A DNA stretch of 64,000 nt from Parelaphostrongylus tenuis (GCA_019055375.1 JAHQIW010001482.1:83710-147709), one strand, 5' to 3'. Positions 48,431 to 60,097 are shown, numbered from the stretch's first letter. A program made the numbers and translations. The notes: generated by a model from the sequence alone, not told the origin.

Positions 48431-51070
48431 GTGTGGAATTCGCAAATGAAAGCTCCCCATGAAAATTGACCTTTCCTGGTCTTGAAGAAGGCAAAGTCAG
48501 AAGCGTGGTTTTATCGCACACCCATACGCCTCTTAGTTACAGCGCATGAAATCCTATCACCACATCTGGATGTTCTTCGCCTCTCACTTCTGTGTCAAAA
48601 AAGTCTCTATGATGGACTGCCACTCACTAACTTGTATAGATTATGAGAAGGAATTGAACGAGTTCTACAAGAAGTTGGAGGAAGTCATCCAAAACGAAAA
48701 TTCCTTCTACAAATTCGACAGACTTTGATCTCAGAATAGTAACACGCTGTGAAAGTAAATACAGAACAGAAATGAAAGTGGAAGAAGCAAATGAAAATGA
48801 GACTATGTTGTAGGACTCCTCTGCTCCTCTGCGCAGCATCTCTGTTCCACGAGAACTCATTTTTCGAAAACGGCCGCCAATGAACAAGGACACCGAGTGC
48901 CGAAATGGCACGATTCATGAAAAGACCAATCATTTTCTACAAACAAGAAATGGCGCTCTTCTGAAACCGCAATGGCATCTGAATTCTGTGTAGAATTCGA
49001 TTGCTGCCTTCTGCGTGTACAAATTCGATGCGGTCATAAGTCTGAGAAGAAGTGCTGTTATTGACCAATAACAGCGAAACAAGTCGTATACAACGAAAAC
49101 GTTTTTAATGAAATCCCTTCCTCATTTAGCTAAAAAAAAGAACAGGTCAAAGACTACAAGCTGTCTGTCGGTAAACTTAAGATTTGTTCCAAACAATCGG
49201 ACCTCTGAAAACAAAGCTCAGATCACATCTCCATTATCACTAAACACTTTGTCGAAAAGGAAGGGAAACTGAAGCACGTCCCTCTGCAACACACTTGATT
49301 TTGTAATTGAAATCCACCTGTAAACGATCTTCATAAGAGAATTTATATCGATTTGAATAAGAAAGTTATGTAAGCAGCTTAAAAACTGTCTACCCTGGAA
49401 AATGCTGTCAAGATCTTTGTAACTATCATGTTATATTATCAACCTTGGAGCACGTAGATGGTAGCACCACTACATGCCGCTATAGTATATAAGTAATAAC
49501 GGAAAGTCCTATATCAGTCTTTTTCGCTTCATAACCCCGGTCTCGCATTCGAAATCCGCATTGGCGGCAACTGCCCGAGATTCCACCCTCTGCCGTTTGA
49601 GGTCCGATAAGAAGTGCCAAGATAGGCACAGCTTCAGGACCTGATAATATCACCGCCGATTTCCATAGAGCTATAGACCACAACCTACATGCACTCTTCG
49701 CAATTCATACGACATTTTACCTTCTAAAGAAAAATTTACAAACTGTTAAAGGAAGTCGTACACAGTCATCCTAACCGAGAAGTGTGATCGAAAGAATCTT
49801 CGCAAACGTTATTTGATATGCTTGTTAAATATATTTTACGAGCTATTCATGGATATTATTCTTGTGCGCATATCAAAGACTATGGACGAGGCACAATCAG
49901 TTCAGCTGAAAAAATCCAACAACAATTCTGCTGCATAGATCACACTCAAACCGCATCATATGTCACTGAAGTCCATCAGGCTACGTGCACTCAGGAATGC
50001 AAACTGCTCCTTGTGCCAATCTATATGAATCATGAAGATGCGTCTAACAGCGTCAAAAGAAATTAATTTTTATGAACAGTCGTTCAGCAAGGAGCGGACC
50101 TGTTTCATGTAAGAACTCTATCAGAGTGTTTTCAAAACCGTACCAAAAAAATGTAGGTTTGTCATAGGTTCCTTCCCATAGTCATAATAAGGATGGTTTA
50201 ACAACACGACACCGTAGTGACAAAACTCCTTAGTGTCGCACTGCAGTGGATAATGAAATTGCTCGATTGTGACGAGCAAAGCATACGCATTGATAGAAAC
50301 TCTTGCAAACTTACCGTTTTCCTGAACGTCATTTTTTCAACGAATCGTAGACGATGATTATTAAGTTCAACGAAGCGGGAAAGCGGTCAAAGCAATCATA
50401 AAGGAGAAGGAATTAAAGTTCATGAAAAAGGAGTAATATCAAAGTGGACGCATTAATTTCAGTGGTTCTTTGATTAGAGTGACCACCTCTTATGTGAACC
50501 TTGGACGTTAGACAGCAACATGGAGACCCCATTTGACGTCGTAGAATAGTGACTGAGCACGTCTTGTTAACTACCGAGAAGTGTTGGAGGTTGGGGAGCA
50601 GCACTGCGCCGCGTTGCGCCACCACATGCATCACAACCACTTGGCTACGCCTTCCTCTCCCCCCTCCACGCCTTCAAGGAGGAAGAATTAAGCAGAGGAA
50701 TAGAAACAGCATAGGTCGCATTTGGGTATTTTGAAGAAACATCCGACCAAGACCCAGATGTCCGAGTTTACCTTTCCCATCGAACAGTCCACCCAGTGAT
50801 CTATTGTACAGCAGAGATAGGAATGCTGCGAAGAGTTCACTCACTGCTTGAACAATGTCCTTTAAGATATAGTCTACGCCCACAACATCTAGTCGAAGCG
50901 CAAAGCTGTGATCATTGAGATCTATCGCATCCTTGAGATACAGAAATATAGTTCTTGACGGGAAAAAACCCACATACATCGGTCATATAGTAAGAAGAGC
51001 ATATGACCGATCGACGAACGCGTTTGTGACTAAAGTCAACCATCTGCATCCGCAGATGGCTGGTGAGTTT
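48430..51070 (+). mobile_element. LINE remnant L4, RTE-like lineage II, nearly full length
   Basis: Decayed endonuclease plus reverse transcriptase in correct order on the plus strand. AHEILSPHLDVLRL lies near 48,542-48,585; YEKELNEFYKKLEEVIQNEN then SFYKF at 48,640-48,720 (endonuclease). LFHENSFF is near 48,840 and HFLQTRNGALL near 48,930. RT pieces are TASGPDNITADFHRA near 49,630-49,670; QFCCIDHTQTASYVTEVH at 49,917-49,975 and DASNSVKRN at 50,037-50,063 (the usual AFDSVET); ALQWIMKLL near 50,240-50,270. The C-terminal part is QDPDVRVYLSHRTVHPV at 50,750-50,800 and KKPTYIGHIVRRAYDRSTNA at 50,970-51,030. Many stops and frameshifts are present. A SINE interrupts it near 50.5 kb. Confidence 0.8.
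50470..50665 (-). repeat. SINE family A, inverted copy nested in LINE L4
   Basis: On the minus strand the head is GGCGTAGCCAAGTGGTTGTG, ATGCATGTGGTGGCGC, followed further on by AACAAGACGTGCTCAGTCAC, TATTCTACGACGTC of the family body. LINE L4 coding homology stops before it (about 50.35 kb) and resumes after it (about 50.68 kb), so the SINE inserted after the LINE. Confidence 0.6.
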
Positions 51071-51188
51071 AGCATCACAGAATGGGCCTTGCTAACATAA
51101 ACCACAACCATGGACAACAATAGCGCAGGTGAGAATTGAATGGATACTATGCCGACGCTAAAATTACAAGTGACGAGTCATCTAAGCA

Positions 51189-51247
51189 TCTATATATATA
51201 TGTATAAATACGTTTATATATATATATTATATATATATATATATATA
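51189..51247. repeat. (TA)n microsatellite at the mariner left edge
   Basis: TATATATATGTATAAATACG grades into pure TA and ends at the mariner terminal repeat. Confidence 0.9.
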
Positions 51248-52382
51248 GGGTTGTTCCACAAGTTCTTGTGCACTGTGGTTTTTTTCCACTCAATTAGGTT
51301 ATTGCCAAGGGCCTGTGCGTCGCTAGTTAATCAAATGTGAATCAAAATGGATCAGCACCTGTTACAGTCGATTACGCTAGAGGAATATAAATATGAGATG
51401 AAGACCAGTGTATGGAATATGGCCGAGAAGATCCACACTGGGTTTGGGCCGGGCACTACTACTGATCGGAGCGTGATCTGTTGGCTCGAGCGCTTGACGA
51501 AGGCAGTACGAGTTGTCAAAGTCAACCTCATTCTGACCAGATAGGCACCTTTTAACGAAGACGCTCTGCACCACGAGCTGGAAATGTATCCAGACGCTAG
51601 TACCAGAGATTTGAAACAAATACTTAGATACGGTTGCTGCACCACTGTTCACTATTCATGTGAAATGCGCTACAGCAAAAAGATGCTTTGATGGACACCT
51701 CATGCACTGACCGCCCACGACCGCGTTGCACGCGTAACCATGTGCTAAAGTCTTCTGGTGCGACCGCACAGGCAGGGATTCTTCAGTTCGATCATCCCTA
51801 AAGATGAGCCGTGGTCTACTACAAAGAAAAACGTGTCACATCTATTGGCTGCCTCGCGGCGATGACCCGCTAGCTCAATCAAAGCCTACGTTCCATGTTC
51901 AGAAGACTATGCCCTCGGCTTTGTGAGATTGACAAGGCATGCCGTTTTGGGTAGTGCTCGACAATAGGCAGAAATCAATGCCGAAGTCTGCCATAAGCAA
52001 AAACTCTGGAAGGCCGCAACAGTGTGAAAGAAGGCACGAAAACACTCTGTGCCGCTCTCGACTCACCACACCATGGAAAAACTGGTATGGACCACTGTAC
52101 CAAATACACCGTATAGCCCTAATATTGCTTCATCGGATCACCACCTATTCTGCGCCCTAGAGCAGTATCTGCAAGAGAACAAATGGCCTCAACCAGCTCA
52201 AAAGTGACCTCACTGACTTCTTTAATCGGAAGTTTCATTCATTTTGAAGGAAGACGATTGATATTTGCTTAAAAAGTGGTCGTTCATATGCTAGTGATTG
52301 TACTGTTTGTTAGATTTCTTCAAATAAATAACATTAGAATTAACAAAAGTATCAAATTGAGAAAAAAACTGTGGGACAACCC
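51248..52382 (+). mobile_element. mariner element, 1,135 bp, both TIRs and TA target sites, dead transposase
   Basis: The left end GGGTTGTTCCACAAG and inverted right end GGGTTGTCCCACAGT are flanked by TA on both sides. The N-terminus at 51,347-51,541 reads MDQHLLQSITLEEYKYEMKT, then HTGFGPGTTTDRSVICWLER (a mariner helix-turn-helix). The C-terminus near 51,995-52,190 reads NSGRPQQ where HDNARPH is expected (catalytic Asp lost). It continues PYSPNIASSDHHLFCALEQY, LQENKWP, where the last catalytic Asp (in SSDHHLF) is kept. Frameshifts and stops between these blocks make it inactive. It resembles the mauritiana/DD34D type of mariner. Confidence 0.82.
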
Positions 52383-52535
52383 TATACATATATGTATATA
52401 TGTATATATATCATATATATATATACATATATACATATATACATATTTATATTTAAATACATGTGTACATACACACATACATACACATGTATGTATATGC
52501 TTACATATGTACATATGTATGCACTGTATTACATT
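52383..52535. repeat. (TATA/CATA)n microsatellite at the mariner right edge
   Basis: TA-rich, then ACATACATACACATGTATGT-like units. It directly abuts the mariner end. Confidence 0.9.
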
Positions 52536-52559
52536 GTTTACTCATACATAAGTATATAT

Positions 52560-53890
52560 CCACGGATCTCCCTCTTTTAAGAATCTCTGCCTGGTTAGTC
52601 TCGTGGGCACGTGGTGGGTCCCCAGGTGGTGAGTAGAAATTGAAACACGTACCAAAAGCGACCGTGTGCATGCCAGAGACGCAAGTGAATCAAGGGATGA
52701 ACTCGCTGTTTCTGCTAAAGTAATTTGACGCAATTTTATTTTTGCGGATGAAACTGATAAAAAACCTGCAATCAAACGGCTAAGTACATGGGAGGTTGCT
52801 AGGAGTCGCCTCCAGCAAATAAGCTCCTCCTGCTCCTCCGAGAGAGACTGGCAAGCAACGCGTGAGTACCCAGCCCCACGTCCAAAGCTCAGCAAGCTAC
52901 ACGTTGGGCACCAAAAGCTAATAAAGTAATGAAAATCGGCCTCATTCCCTGACCCCGAAGAAGCCCTAAGTACGGCAGCGTCGGGACAGGGCGAGTACAG
53001 AGAGCGTGCTGAGATCTCAAAGCCAAACTAGGCTGCCAATATCGGAACGGATTGAGATGACGATCTGTACCTCTGAGTGTAGACTTGCATACAAATTTTC
53101 CGTCGAAGATCTATAATGCAAGCAAGATGCAAGAAGGATAAGGTATGACGTCATCGGCCAGACTGGAACGAGAAGGCGTCACTTATTTCACGCTGTCCAT
53201 GAGACAAAAGAAAGACTGTTTCTTGAACCATGCAATAGTAAAGATGCTTGTTGGCATTAGAGACCCTCTCATAGCGAATTTGACCATAAACATCCATTCA
53301 CTTCAACAAAGAACGACCCGGATCGGATGACTGAGGCAGAAAGCATGTGGATCAGTGTCAGCTTCGACCATCTTTGCTGCTTACGCACCAGCATCAAGCT
53401 CTGGTAAAGACGAAGTTGAAGCGTTCTATATCGACCTAAAAAAGGTCTTCAGAGAGGACCACACATTCTTCAAGGTCATCATTGAAGATTAACGCAAAAA
53501 TTGGACGAGGAAAACACCTGATTAACCGTCACAATTCGACCGATGGACTAGAATGGAACGAACAGGATAAGGAGCTACCTGAGTTCATCATGACGAGCAC
53601 AACCATCCATGGTAACTCACACCTCCAAACGCCCAAATCGCAGCGATGAATGTAAGAGTCACTCAATGAAGAGCACCTTTACCAACTCGTTTGTTCGGGA
53701 TATCACGCGCACCACAGAAAAACCACGGACCCGATGATCTGATTTCATTACTGAAAGTCTAGCAGAAACACATGATGCCTAAAGAATTCCTACAGCGAAA
53801 GGTCTCACTGAGATACTCTTGCACGTGATGGAGAAAAGTAAAGTTTTGTTGGTGTCCACTCAAGTCACTTGAGAATTAACGGGACGGCAG
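52560..53890 (+). mobile_element. LINE remnant L5, RTE-like lineage I, endonuclease plus 3' end without RT
   Basis: A GC-richer leader (52,560-53,055) precedes a degraded start MTICTS then IRYDVIGQTGTRRRHLFHAV at 53,135-53,195. Then come FAAYAPASSSGKDEVEAFYI, DLKKVFREDHTFFKVIIED (53,375-53,490; family motif is a Tyr-Ala-Pro followed by acidic residues). LEWNEQD-like and EFIMTSTTIHGNSHLQTPKS follow at 53,545-53,645. It then jumps at about 53,690 to the C-terminal HRKTTDPM and SH-DTLARDGEK pieces. The whole RT domain is missing. Stops are frequent. Confidence 0.72.
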
Positions 53891-53897
53891 GTGAGAT

Positions 53898-53957
53898 ACA
53901 AATATATGTGTATAGATGCGCATATATGGGCGTGTACATACATGTGTATACGTGCGC

Positions 53958-53990
<33 letters not shown>

Positions 53991-54105
53991 GTCGTACATG
54001 TACGTTTATATGTATATAAAAGCATATGTGCGTGTACATTTATATATATACATATATATATCATATATATATATATATATATATGGACGTGTACATGTAT
54101 GTATA
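53898..54105. repeat. (TATA/TGTA)n microsatellite
   Basis: About 200 bases of TATATATGTGTATAGATGCG-like and pure TA units. The Tyr/Ile-rich frames are repeat translations. Confidence 0.9.
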
Positions 54106-54174
54106 TCAAGTCGACAGCCGAGTGAATGATATTCGCTGCAAAATTGACCCTTCGCCTATCACTTTGACAATCAA

Positions 54175-54300
54175 ATGTCTCAAAGAACGCCCCAGACTAG
54201 CCATCCTGCTATCCTCGAGATGGCAAGATCTGCCCAACCAGTCCTTACGATGCTGATGAAGAAGACAAAAACCTTAAGCAAGGACAAGAACGAATTGGAT
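54175..54300 (+). repeat. SINE family A, body fragment
   Basis: ATCCTCGAGATGGCAAGATC, TGCCCAACCAGTCCTTACG and GAAGAAGACAAAAACC correspond to the central body of family A. Head and tail are missing. Confidence 0.5.
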
Positions 54301-54375
54301 GCTAAAAGCAGTGTCATCCGATCATTGAAATGTGAAAGCAAGTCGTATGAAGTAAAAAAATGTACTTATAGAGGT

Positions 54376-54680
54376 ATGAGAAGCGCATGTGGCGCCATGG
54401 TAAGAAGTGGCCTGCGTCGGCACGATGTCGATAGTTCAATCTCGCGCTCATGGCTCACCAAGCCATCCATCCCTCCGGGATCGGTAAATTGGTACCGAAG
54501 TGGTCGCAGATTTGTGTGGGAGGATGAGCAGCACTGACTCGATGCAGTAGTATGCCCCACCGCGAGTTATTAACAAGACCAGTGTTTATTCGATCACCTC
54601 AATCGAAGTTAATATCAACACGAAAGCATGGCGCATCTCTTAGGCATTAATAAAACGCCGAGAGCTTTATACATTTTATC
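54376..54680 (+). repeat. SINE family B, near full-length copy
   Basis: The tRNA-like head GCGCATGTGGCGCCATGGTA has a B-box-like GTTCAATCTCGCGC. The body is CATCCCTCCGGGATCGGTAA, ATTGGTACCGAAGTGGTCGC, AGATTTGTGTGGGAGGATGA, and the tail is ACGCCGAGAGCTTTATACAT, TTTATCC. It lies head-outward and is immediately followed by an inverted copy. Confidence 0.72.
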
Positions 54681-54694
54681 CTTATATATGTATA

Positions 54695-54975
54695 TGTATG
54701 TATGTAAAGCACTCGGTGCTGACCAATCCCTGAGCAATACGTCATGTGTTCGACTTCACAAAGCATCGTTTAGGGCGACTGAATGAATCTGTAACCTTCA
54801 CAATAACTCGAAGTGGTCTATCGTTGTATCACGTCACTACTGCCATCTTCGTGCACAAATCTGGTACCTCTTCGCTAACAATGGAAGGATGAAAAGCATG
54901 GTAAACCTTCGGCGCGGATGGAATCATCGACCACGTGTGCGTCACAGAGCATCACTGGGTGCACGAAGATAGCAG
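54695..54975 (-). repeat. SINE family B, inverted copy
   Basis: On the plus strand it begins with the reversed tail (AAGCACTCGGTGCTGACCAA, TCCCTGAGC) and ends with the reversed head (GACCACGTGTGCGTCACAGA, GCATCACTGGGTGCACGA). With its neighbour it forms an inverted pair separated by a short TA-rich spacer. Confidence 0.68.
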
Positions 54976-55399
54976 TAACAATGGAAGGATCACTGCGGCA
55001 CAGCACACATATATAACAATAAAAAATAATTAAATTGAGGAATAGCTTAATAAATTATAAGACCAGAGATAACCAACAACACTGTTTGTCAAAGACTCTA
55101 ACCCGCTTTTTTGATGGTGAAAAAGATGTTCCTTTCCCTGTGGAACCTGGAATTCCGGTTCAATACTGTAGATATAAGGATTTACGTCTTTCCCACGAAA
55201 TGCATCTCTCAGTGATTTCTCTAGTTCACCTAAAATCGTGCATTTTGATCAGACACAAGAGCACTCGGTACAAAACAACGCTTAACGTAACCCACCTATG
55301 GTACGATCTCGATTAGAAAGGATAGATTCGATTTCAAGGTTTCTTCACAAAAATATCGATCACCTGTTGCGTTGCCCTCGTATATCGCTCTAAACAAAT
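54976..55399. other. unassigned
   Basis: A plus-strand frame of 93 codons (55,035-55,316; LTRFFDGEKDVPFPVEPGIP and onward) has no recognisable homology and no clear splice sites. Confidence 0.35.
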
Positions 55400-55722
55400 T
55401 TCTATTAAAGGATGAAAGGATGTAAGCTTTTGGCGTTGATCAATCCCTAAGGGATGCGCCGTACATTCGTCTTTAATTTTCAACTTCGTTTGAGGTGATT
55501 GAATGCATATCTGGCCTTGACATTGACTCGCGGTGGCCTCCCGCTGAACCGAGTCAGTGCTGCTTATCCTCCCAGACAAGTCTGAGACCAGTCCGATACC
55601 AATTTACCAACACCGAGGAGGACACCGGATAGCCTGATGAGCGGTGAGCGCGAGCGAGATCAATCCGCCGACTTTGTGTGCGACGCAAAACACCTCTAAC
55701 CACTGCGCTACAGACGCTCAAA
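55400..55722 (-). repeat. SINE family B, inverted full-length copy
   Basis: The reversed tail GGATGTAAGCTTTTGGCGTT, GATCAATCCCTAAGGGATG lies at the left. The reversed head GTGTGCGACGCAAAACACCT, CTAACCACTGCGCTACAGAC lies at the right; read on the minus strand it is GTAGCGCAGTGGTTAGAGG. The whole body is present between them. Confidence 0.75.
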
Positions 55723-55969
55723 TTTCTATTAATACGTTATAAAGTGTAATAAGATACTCAACAACTTGTACCAGGAACAGCAGTCTACTTCATTTTATGA
55801 TGAACGTCGAATGGGAGCTGAAAGCGCTCTTCATTTTGCAAAATATGTCCGGTAGCTATCAGCTTAACTGGGTTCACTGTTAATACGCGGTTATCACATC
55901 ACCCACTGACAGTGCTGTGCTGACAGATTCGATAACTTATACTGCGAAAAAGGTGGGACCAACATAGGA

Positions 55970-56045
55970 GCTCGGTAGTCTAGTGGTGAGAACGCGACCT
56001 GCAGGATGGAACGCAGTCTCAGCCTCCGCTTGAAGATAATAGTTC
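55970..56045 (+). pseudogene. tRNA-like sequence (SINE head or tRNA pseudogene)
   Basis: GAGCTCGGTAGTCTAGTGGT, GAGAACGCGACCTGCAGG has a good A box (TAGTCTAGTGGT). The region where a B box is expected reads GCAGTCTCAGCCTCC, which is degenerate. There is no foldable T arm, so it is not a functional tRNA. Confidence 0.4.
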
Positions 56046-59000
56046 TACATTCCACTGAAAAACTTGCGTATATAATTAAAACATCATGACATATCTGCGA
56101 AAATGGTCAATTTAAGAATTCTTGTCACTTACCTTAAGGTAATTTCATTTCAAATGGTATTATACTAGTTGTATCGACTGGACTCACGCTTGATATGGTT
56201 GTAATGATTGCTTAAGAAACCCAATATGTATCAGAGATGTGTAAACATTTAGGCGACTGCACCTCATTTTGCTTGGCGGCCGCATGGGATGGCGCCTAAT
56301 TTCATGTCCTAACAAACCTGCTGCTCCTTTCATAATGAAAGATAATGTTTTGACAAGCAGACAAATTGAATGACTGGAAACATGACGGAACTACAGAAGA
56401 GACTTTGCTCTAGCGTTCAATAAGTTTGATTATATCTATTATATATGACCATATAATATTATATCTATTATATATGACCATAGTCAAAACCCATTGCTGC
56501 AAGCACTTAAAGATGTTTTGAAGCTTAAGTAGAGTTCAATAGAACTTTCGTATCCGCTCATTCTTTACAATAAAAAAAAATGATCCGCTTCAAAATACCA
56601 TAACCGATTCTCTATCAACCTCGTCATTCTATAACGCTGTAAGCAAGTTGACTTTCGAGTTCCTAAAAAAGGCGAAACCGCCGAAACATCAGGTGATAGA
56701 ATAGATATATTATAACAACCTCGTCTTTGGCTTGAAATAGCTTAAAACTGAATCAGATCCGTTTCTCTTGACTTTACAGTAAAATGCCGGTTAAAATTAC
56801 CAGCTATTGAACAAAGGCTTCTCGATATTTCCAAGTGCAGAACAGAGCTTTCTTCAATCGATATGCGCCACAAAATTTTGAATGATTTAACGATCGATTA
56901 CGAAAGTATGGAGAATAGTTCCATCGGAGAAAAGAAGCCATCAGAAATGCAGTGTTCTCCATAGAAGTCGTAGAGGCCACCATGTCTTATAACTCCTACG
57001 GAGGCCACGGGATCACATAGACGTTAAAGTATGCTGACAGTATGACCAAGTCATAATGTAACTGAAAAAATGCTTACCATCCTCGGACATAGAGATAACA
57101 ATGTATTGCTGCTTGATTTGATACGTATCAAGACGTTTTGCGAACACGTGCACTGTGACTTGTCGCGCTGCGGTCACTGGTGTTCCTAGAATCGCAGAGA
57201 GTGAGTTTTAAGATTACTGCTAAGAAGTAAAGTCTATCAAAATCTCTTTATTCGCCTTGTGGTATTCAAATATTCCGTAGACAGAGACTAAAGGGTCTAG
57301 TAAAACGAAGTAGAGATTACCATTTATCTGAGCTTGCTATGCCGCTTAGTAAAAGATATTATGATGAAAAACGACGAACAACATATCAAACATATGACAC
57401 TGGTGATCGTGGATAGCACGGAAACAGCAATCTGAGCGTTAAGCTTTACTTTTATTGAACTACTGCTTGGATGTATGATAAGAAACACAGTGGTACGGGA
57501 AATAAATGAACGCCATCACAGAAAATGTAGTCGAACTAAATTTGGATCAATCACGAGATCGTGAGTTTTGTGTTCTCGAAAATTTTCCGGAACAATGATC
57601 GTGTATCAAAAACAATGAAAATAGCAGTGACGACGAATTTTTTCGAGATAAAAACCGGAAATCTCCAAACATTCACAGCTTACGACTTCCCAGAAACATT
57701 TTATCCACTAATTCATATTCTGAATTATCTGGACAAAGATACAAAAAAGATATATCATTGTTTAACAATGAGCGACCACCCACGAAACACATGATCCGTC
57801 ATGGATTGATTTGTACTTATACGTTGCAAAAACAAAGAGTGCATTTAGCTTTGAAACGATGAGTCTCAGCTCATAGTTAACATTCTTAACCAAAATTTAA
57901 TAGAATAAAAGCCGCGAGCATCACCAGATCGTTGTCAATAAAATACTTGCTCTGCTTTTCTATCAAAATAACATTTTAGTTTATACAACTCGCAAACAGC
58001 AGACATTTCTTTCTTATCAAAGCTCCTAACTGGAACACGAAAGCGAATAAACAGGAGGATTTCGTTCTAGTCTAACCCGATGAAACCCTCGACTCTATCG
58101 TTAATTTTCTCTTCTTTGTCTACATAGAAAAATTTAAACACGCAAAATTCTTCATAAATTTTGCACATTATAATTCTAATTAACATCAAAATGAAATATC
58201 AGTCCGCAATATCCAATTTTCTTTTGAATAGATAGAGGAAAATTCTTTCATAAGTTCATCAATCTCGTCCATATTCGACATTAAGTGGTAAATATTCTTG
58301 TATATCCATGAGGTATAGCTGATTGGTACGAACGGTAATTATCTAGGTCACTTCCTTAGCGATAAAGCATCAACTCATTTCATTTTCTCGTGCATGGCCA
58401 CTGGTGGCGGTATGTCCAGCACTTAGCGGAGCATCCGAGTTGTTCGCGTAGATACTCACAAGTTTCTGGCGCTTCTGTTAGACTAATCATCTTCTAGATC
58501 TGTTGTGCAGATATCAGCAGTTCTTGCACTCAATTCGCTTTCCTTGCGTCCGTCATGCACGTAGTTCTCCAATGTTTTCGAATGTGAATTCAGCTATTGC
58601 TTGAAATTTTCTTTTCGTTCTGAAGGCTTTTGAATGCCAATTGAGCTACTCCTTTGTGGTGTGTGAACATAACCGGGTTAAAACACTCCGGAACTTCTAG
58701 CAATGCTAGGGAATACCTAGTTTTAATACCTGAATTGCTCATTAAAAAGAGTGGCTCATCAAATCGTTATCTAACTCGTAAACTGTGAGTCGAGAAGAGG
58801 TCTCTTTCCCTGGAGCGTTGAATTATCTTCGCAAAAGCTTCCTGTAGGCGTTATAACATGAAGTCTCGATTACCGCGATTTTGAGGTACATTCCTAAATT
58901 GTTGTTAAGTTGCTTCAAGTTGGTTGTGATTGTCGGCATTGGCTTACTCTTAGCTGGGTTCTGCGTAAAGATCCTGAACTCATTCTGAGCTCGGAAGAAC

Positions 59001-59355
59001 GCTGAGAATGAATGCGACATGTTCAAATAAAGCTCTATCACACAGCAAGGTTCAATGGTCACGTATAGAATTCTAGTAGATAGTGGTCTGCAACATATAC
59101 AATTCCGACTATGTCGCCGTTTCGCATTTATTATTTCTAATCACCTATTCTGCTTTCCCGAATGACAGCACCACGCTTCATATGCTCGATAGGATATAAT
59201 AGCTTTCAATTGATAATTATCCCACTGAGCTAAGTTTTCTTCTATATCATTAGATTTATACGGAGCATGAGTCAATCAAAACGGTCAGATAATTTTCAAT
59301 AAAACTTTTCCTAGGGAAAAAAATTTGGTACTTATATGTTACGCGGACACAAATT
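56046..59355. other. no recognisable gene
   Basis: A direct duplication of ATTATATCTATTATATATGA then CCATA lies at 56,430-56,485. A GGCG-AAAC-CGCC-GAAAC hairpin block lies near 56,672-56,688. The 77-codon plus frame at 57,561-57,794 has no recognisable homology. Otherwise nothing was identified. Confidence 0.4.
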
Positions 59356-60097
59356 CATAAGCCGATCTCATTCGGTGCACAGAAAATTTTTCATATATGT
59401 GCTAGCAATCATTAGCAAGCTCAGACCTCTGGCTATAACTCCACGTTGTCGGTTCCTCAAAAGATCCTTTTATAGCACTGTTGCATAGAACAAAATTTTG
59501 TTTGTCACTCGCCTTTGGCGTTCATTTTTACCAAGAGTATAGATTGGTGGAAACACGAAAAGCGTATAAGCGTGTAGAGAATTTCTTGCAGTATCAGAGT
59601 CACGCGTTTCTATCGATGCGGTGAAAAAGATCCTAGTAAATTGCTATTGGTAGATCTGGCGACTACCTTACTAACAAGTCGTCACTTTGGTTTCCCTTCA
59701 CATTTTACTCAAATATGAACCTTTCCGGCGACTTTGTTAATCGGCTAACTCACGGAGTGGATTACGGGGCGATCGATCGAGTTTGAAGTATTGTTATTCA
59801 TTTAAGAATTTTTTCACCGCATCGGTATAAATTTCAGATAAAAAACGTAGATTCTGACAGTACGAAAAATTCTCTACACACTGGAGTGCTTTCGGCGCTT
59901 CCAACGTTTTATACGCGTGATAAAAATGAAGACGAAAGGTGAGTGTGAGACAAAATCTTAATTTAGATGCCACAGTGTTATAAAAAGGTGTTCTGAAAAG
60001 TCAGCAACGTAAAATTGTAGCAAGAGATTTAAGCTTTCTAATGATTATCAACGCTTCTATAAGAAGTTTCTGTCCAGCGAATGAGATCGGCTTAAAA
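59356..60097. mobile_element. foldback element 1 (about 740 bp)
   Basis: The left end AAGCCGATCTCATTCGGTGC, ACAGAAA is inverted at the right end (GAATGAGATCGGCTT, ending about 60,097). Similarity continues inward for about 100 bases on each side (AATCATTAGCAAGCTCAGAC left, against AATCATTAGAAAGCTTAAAT in the inverted right arm). There is no coding capacity. The inner arm repeats the tandem-unit family of 40.4-41.0 kb. Confidence 0.68.

Noticed and set aside
48546..48728. Plus-strand frame with a charged helical protein look (YEKELNEFYKK)
   Set aside because: It is the endonuclease part of LINE L4, with the preceding and following LINE motifs in register.
49818..50066. 82-codon plus-strand frame with several Cys
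   Set aside because: It aligns by eye with the LINE RT segment around DHIQT and AFDSVET, so it is transposon debris.
54175..54560. 120-codon plus frame and opposing 64-codon minus frame
   Set aside because: They cross SINE-A and SINE-B sequence; neither looks coding.
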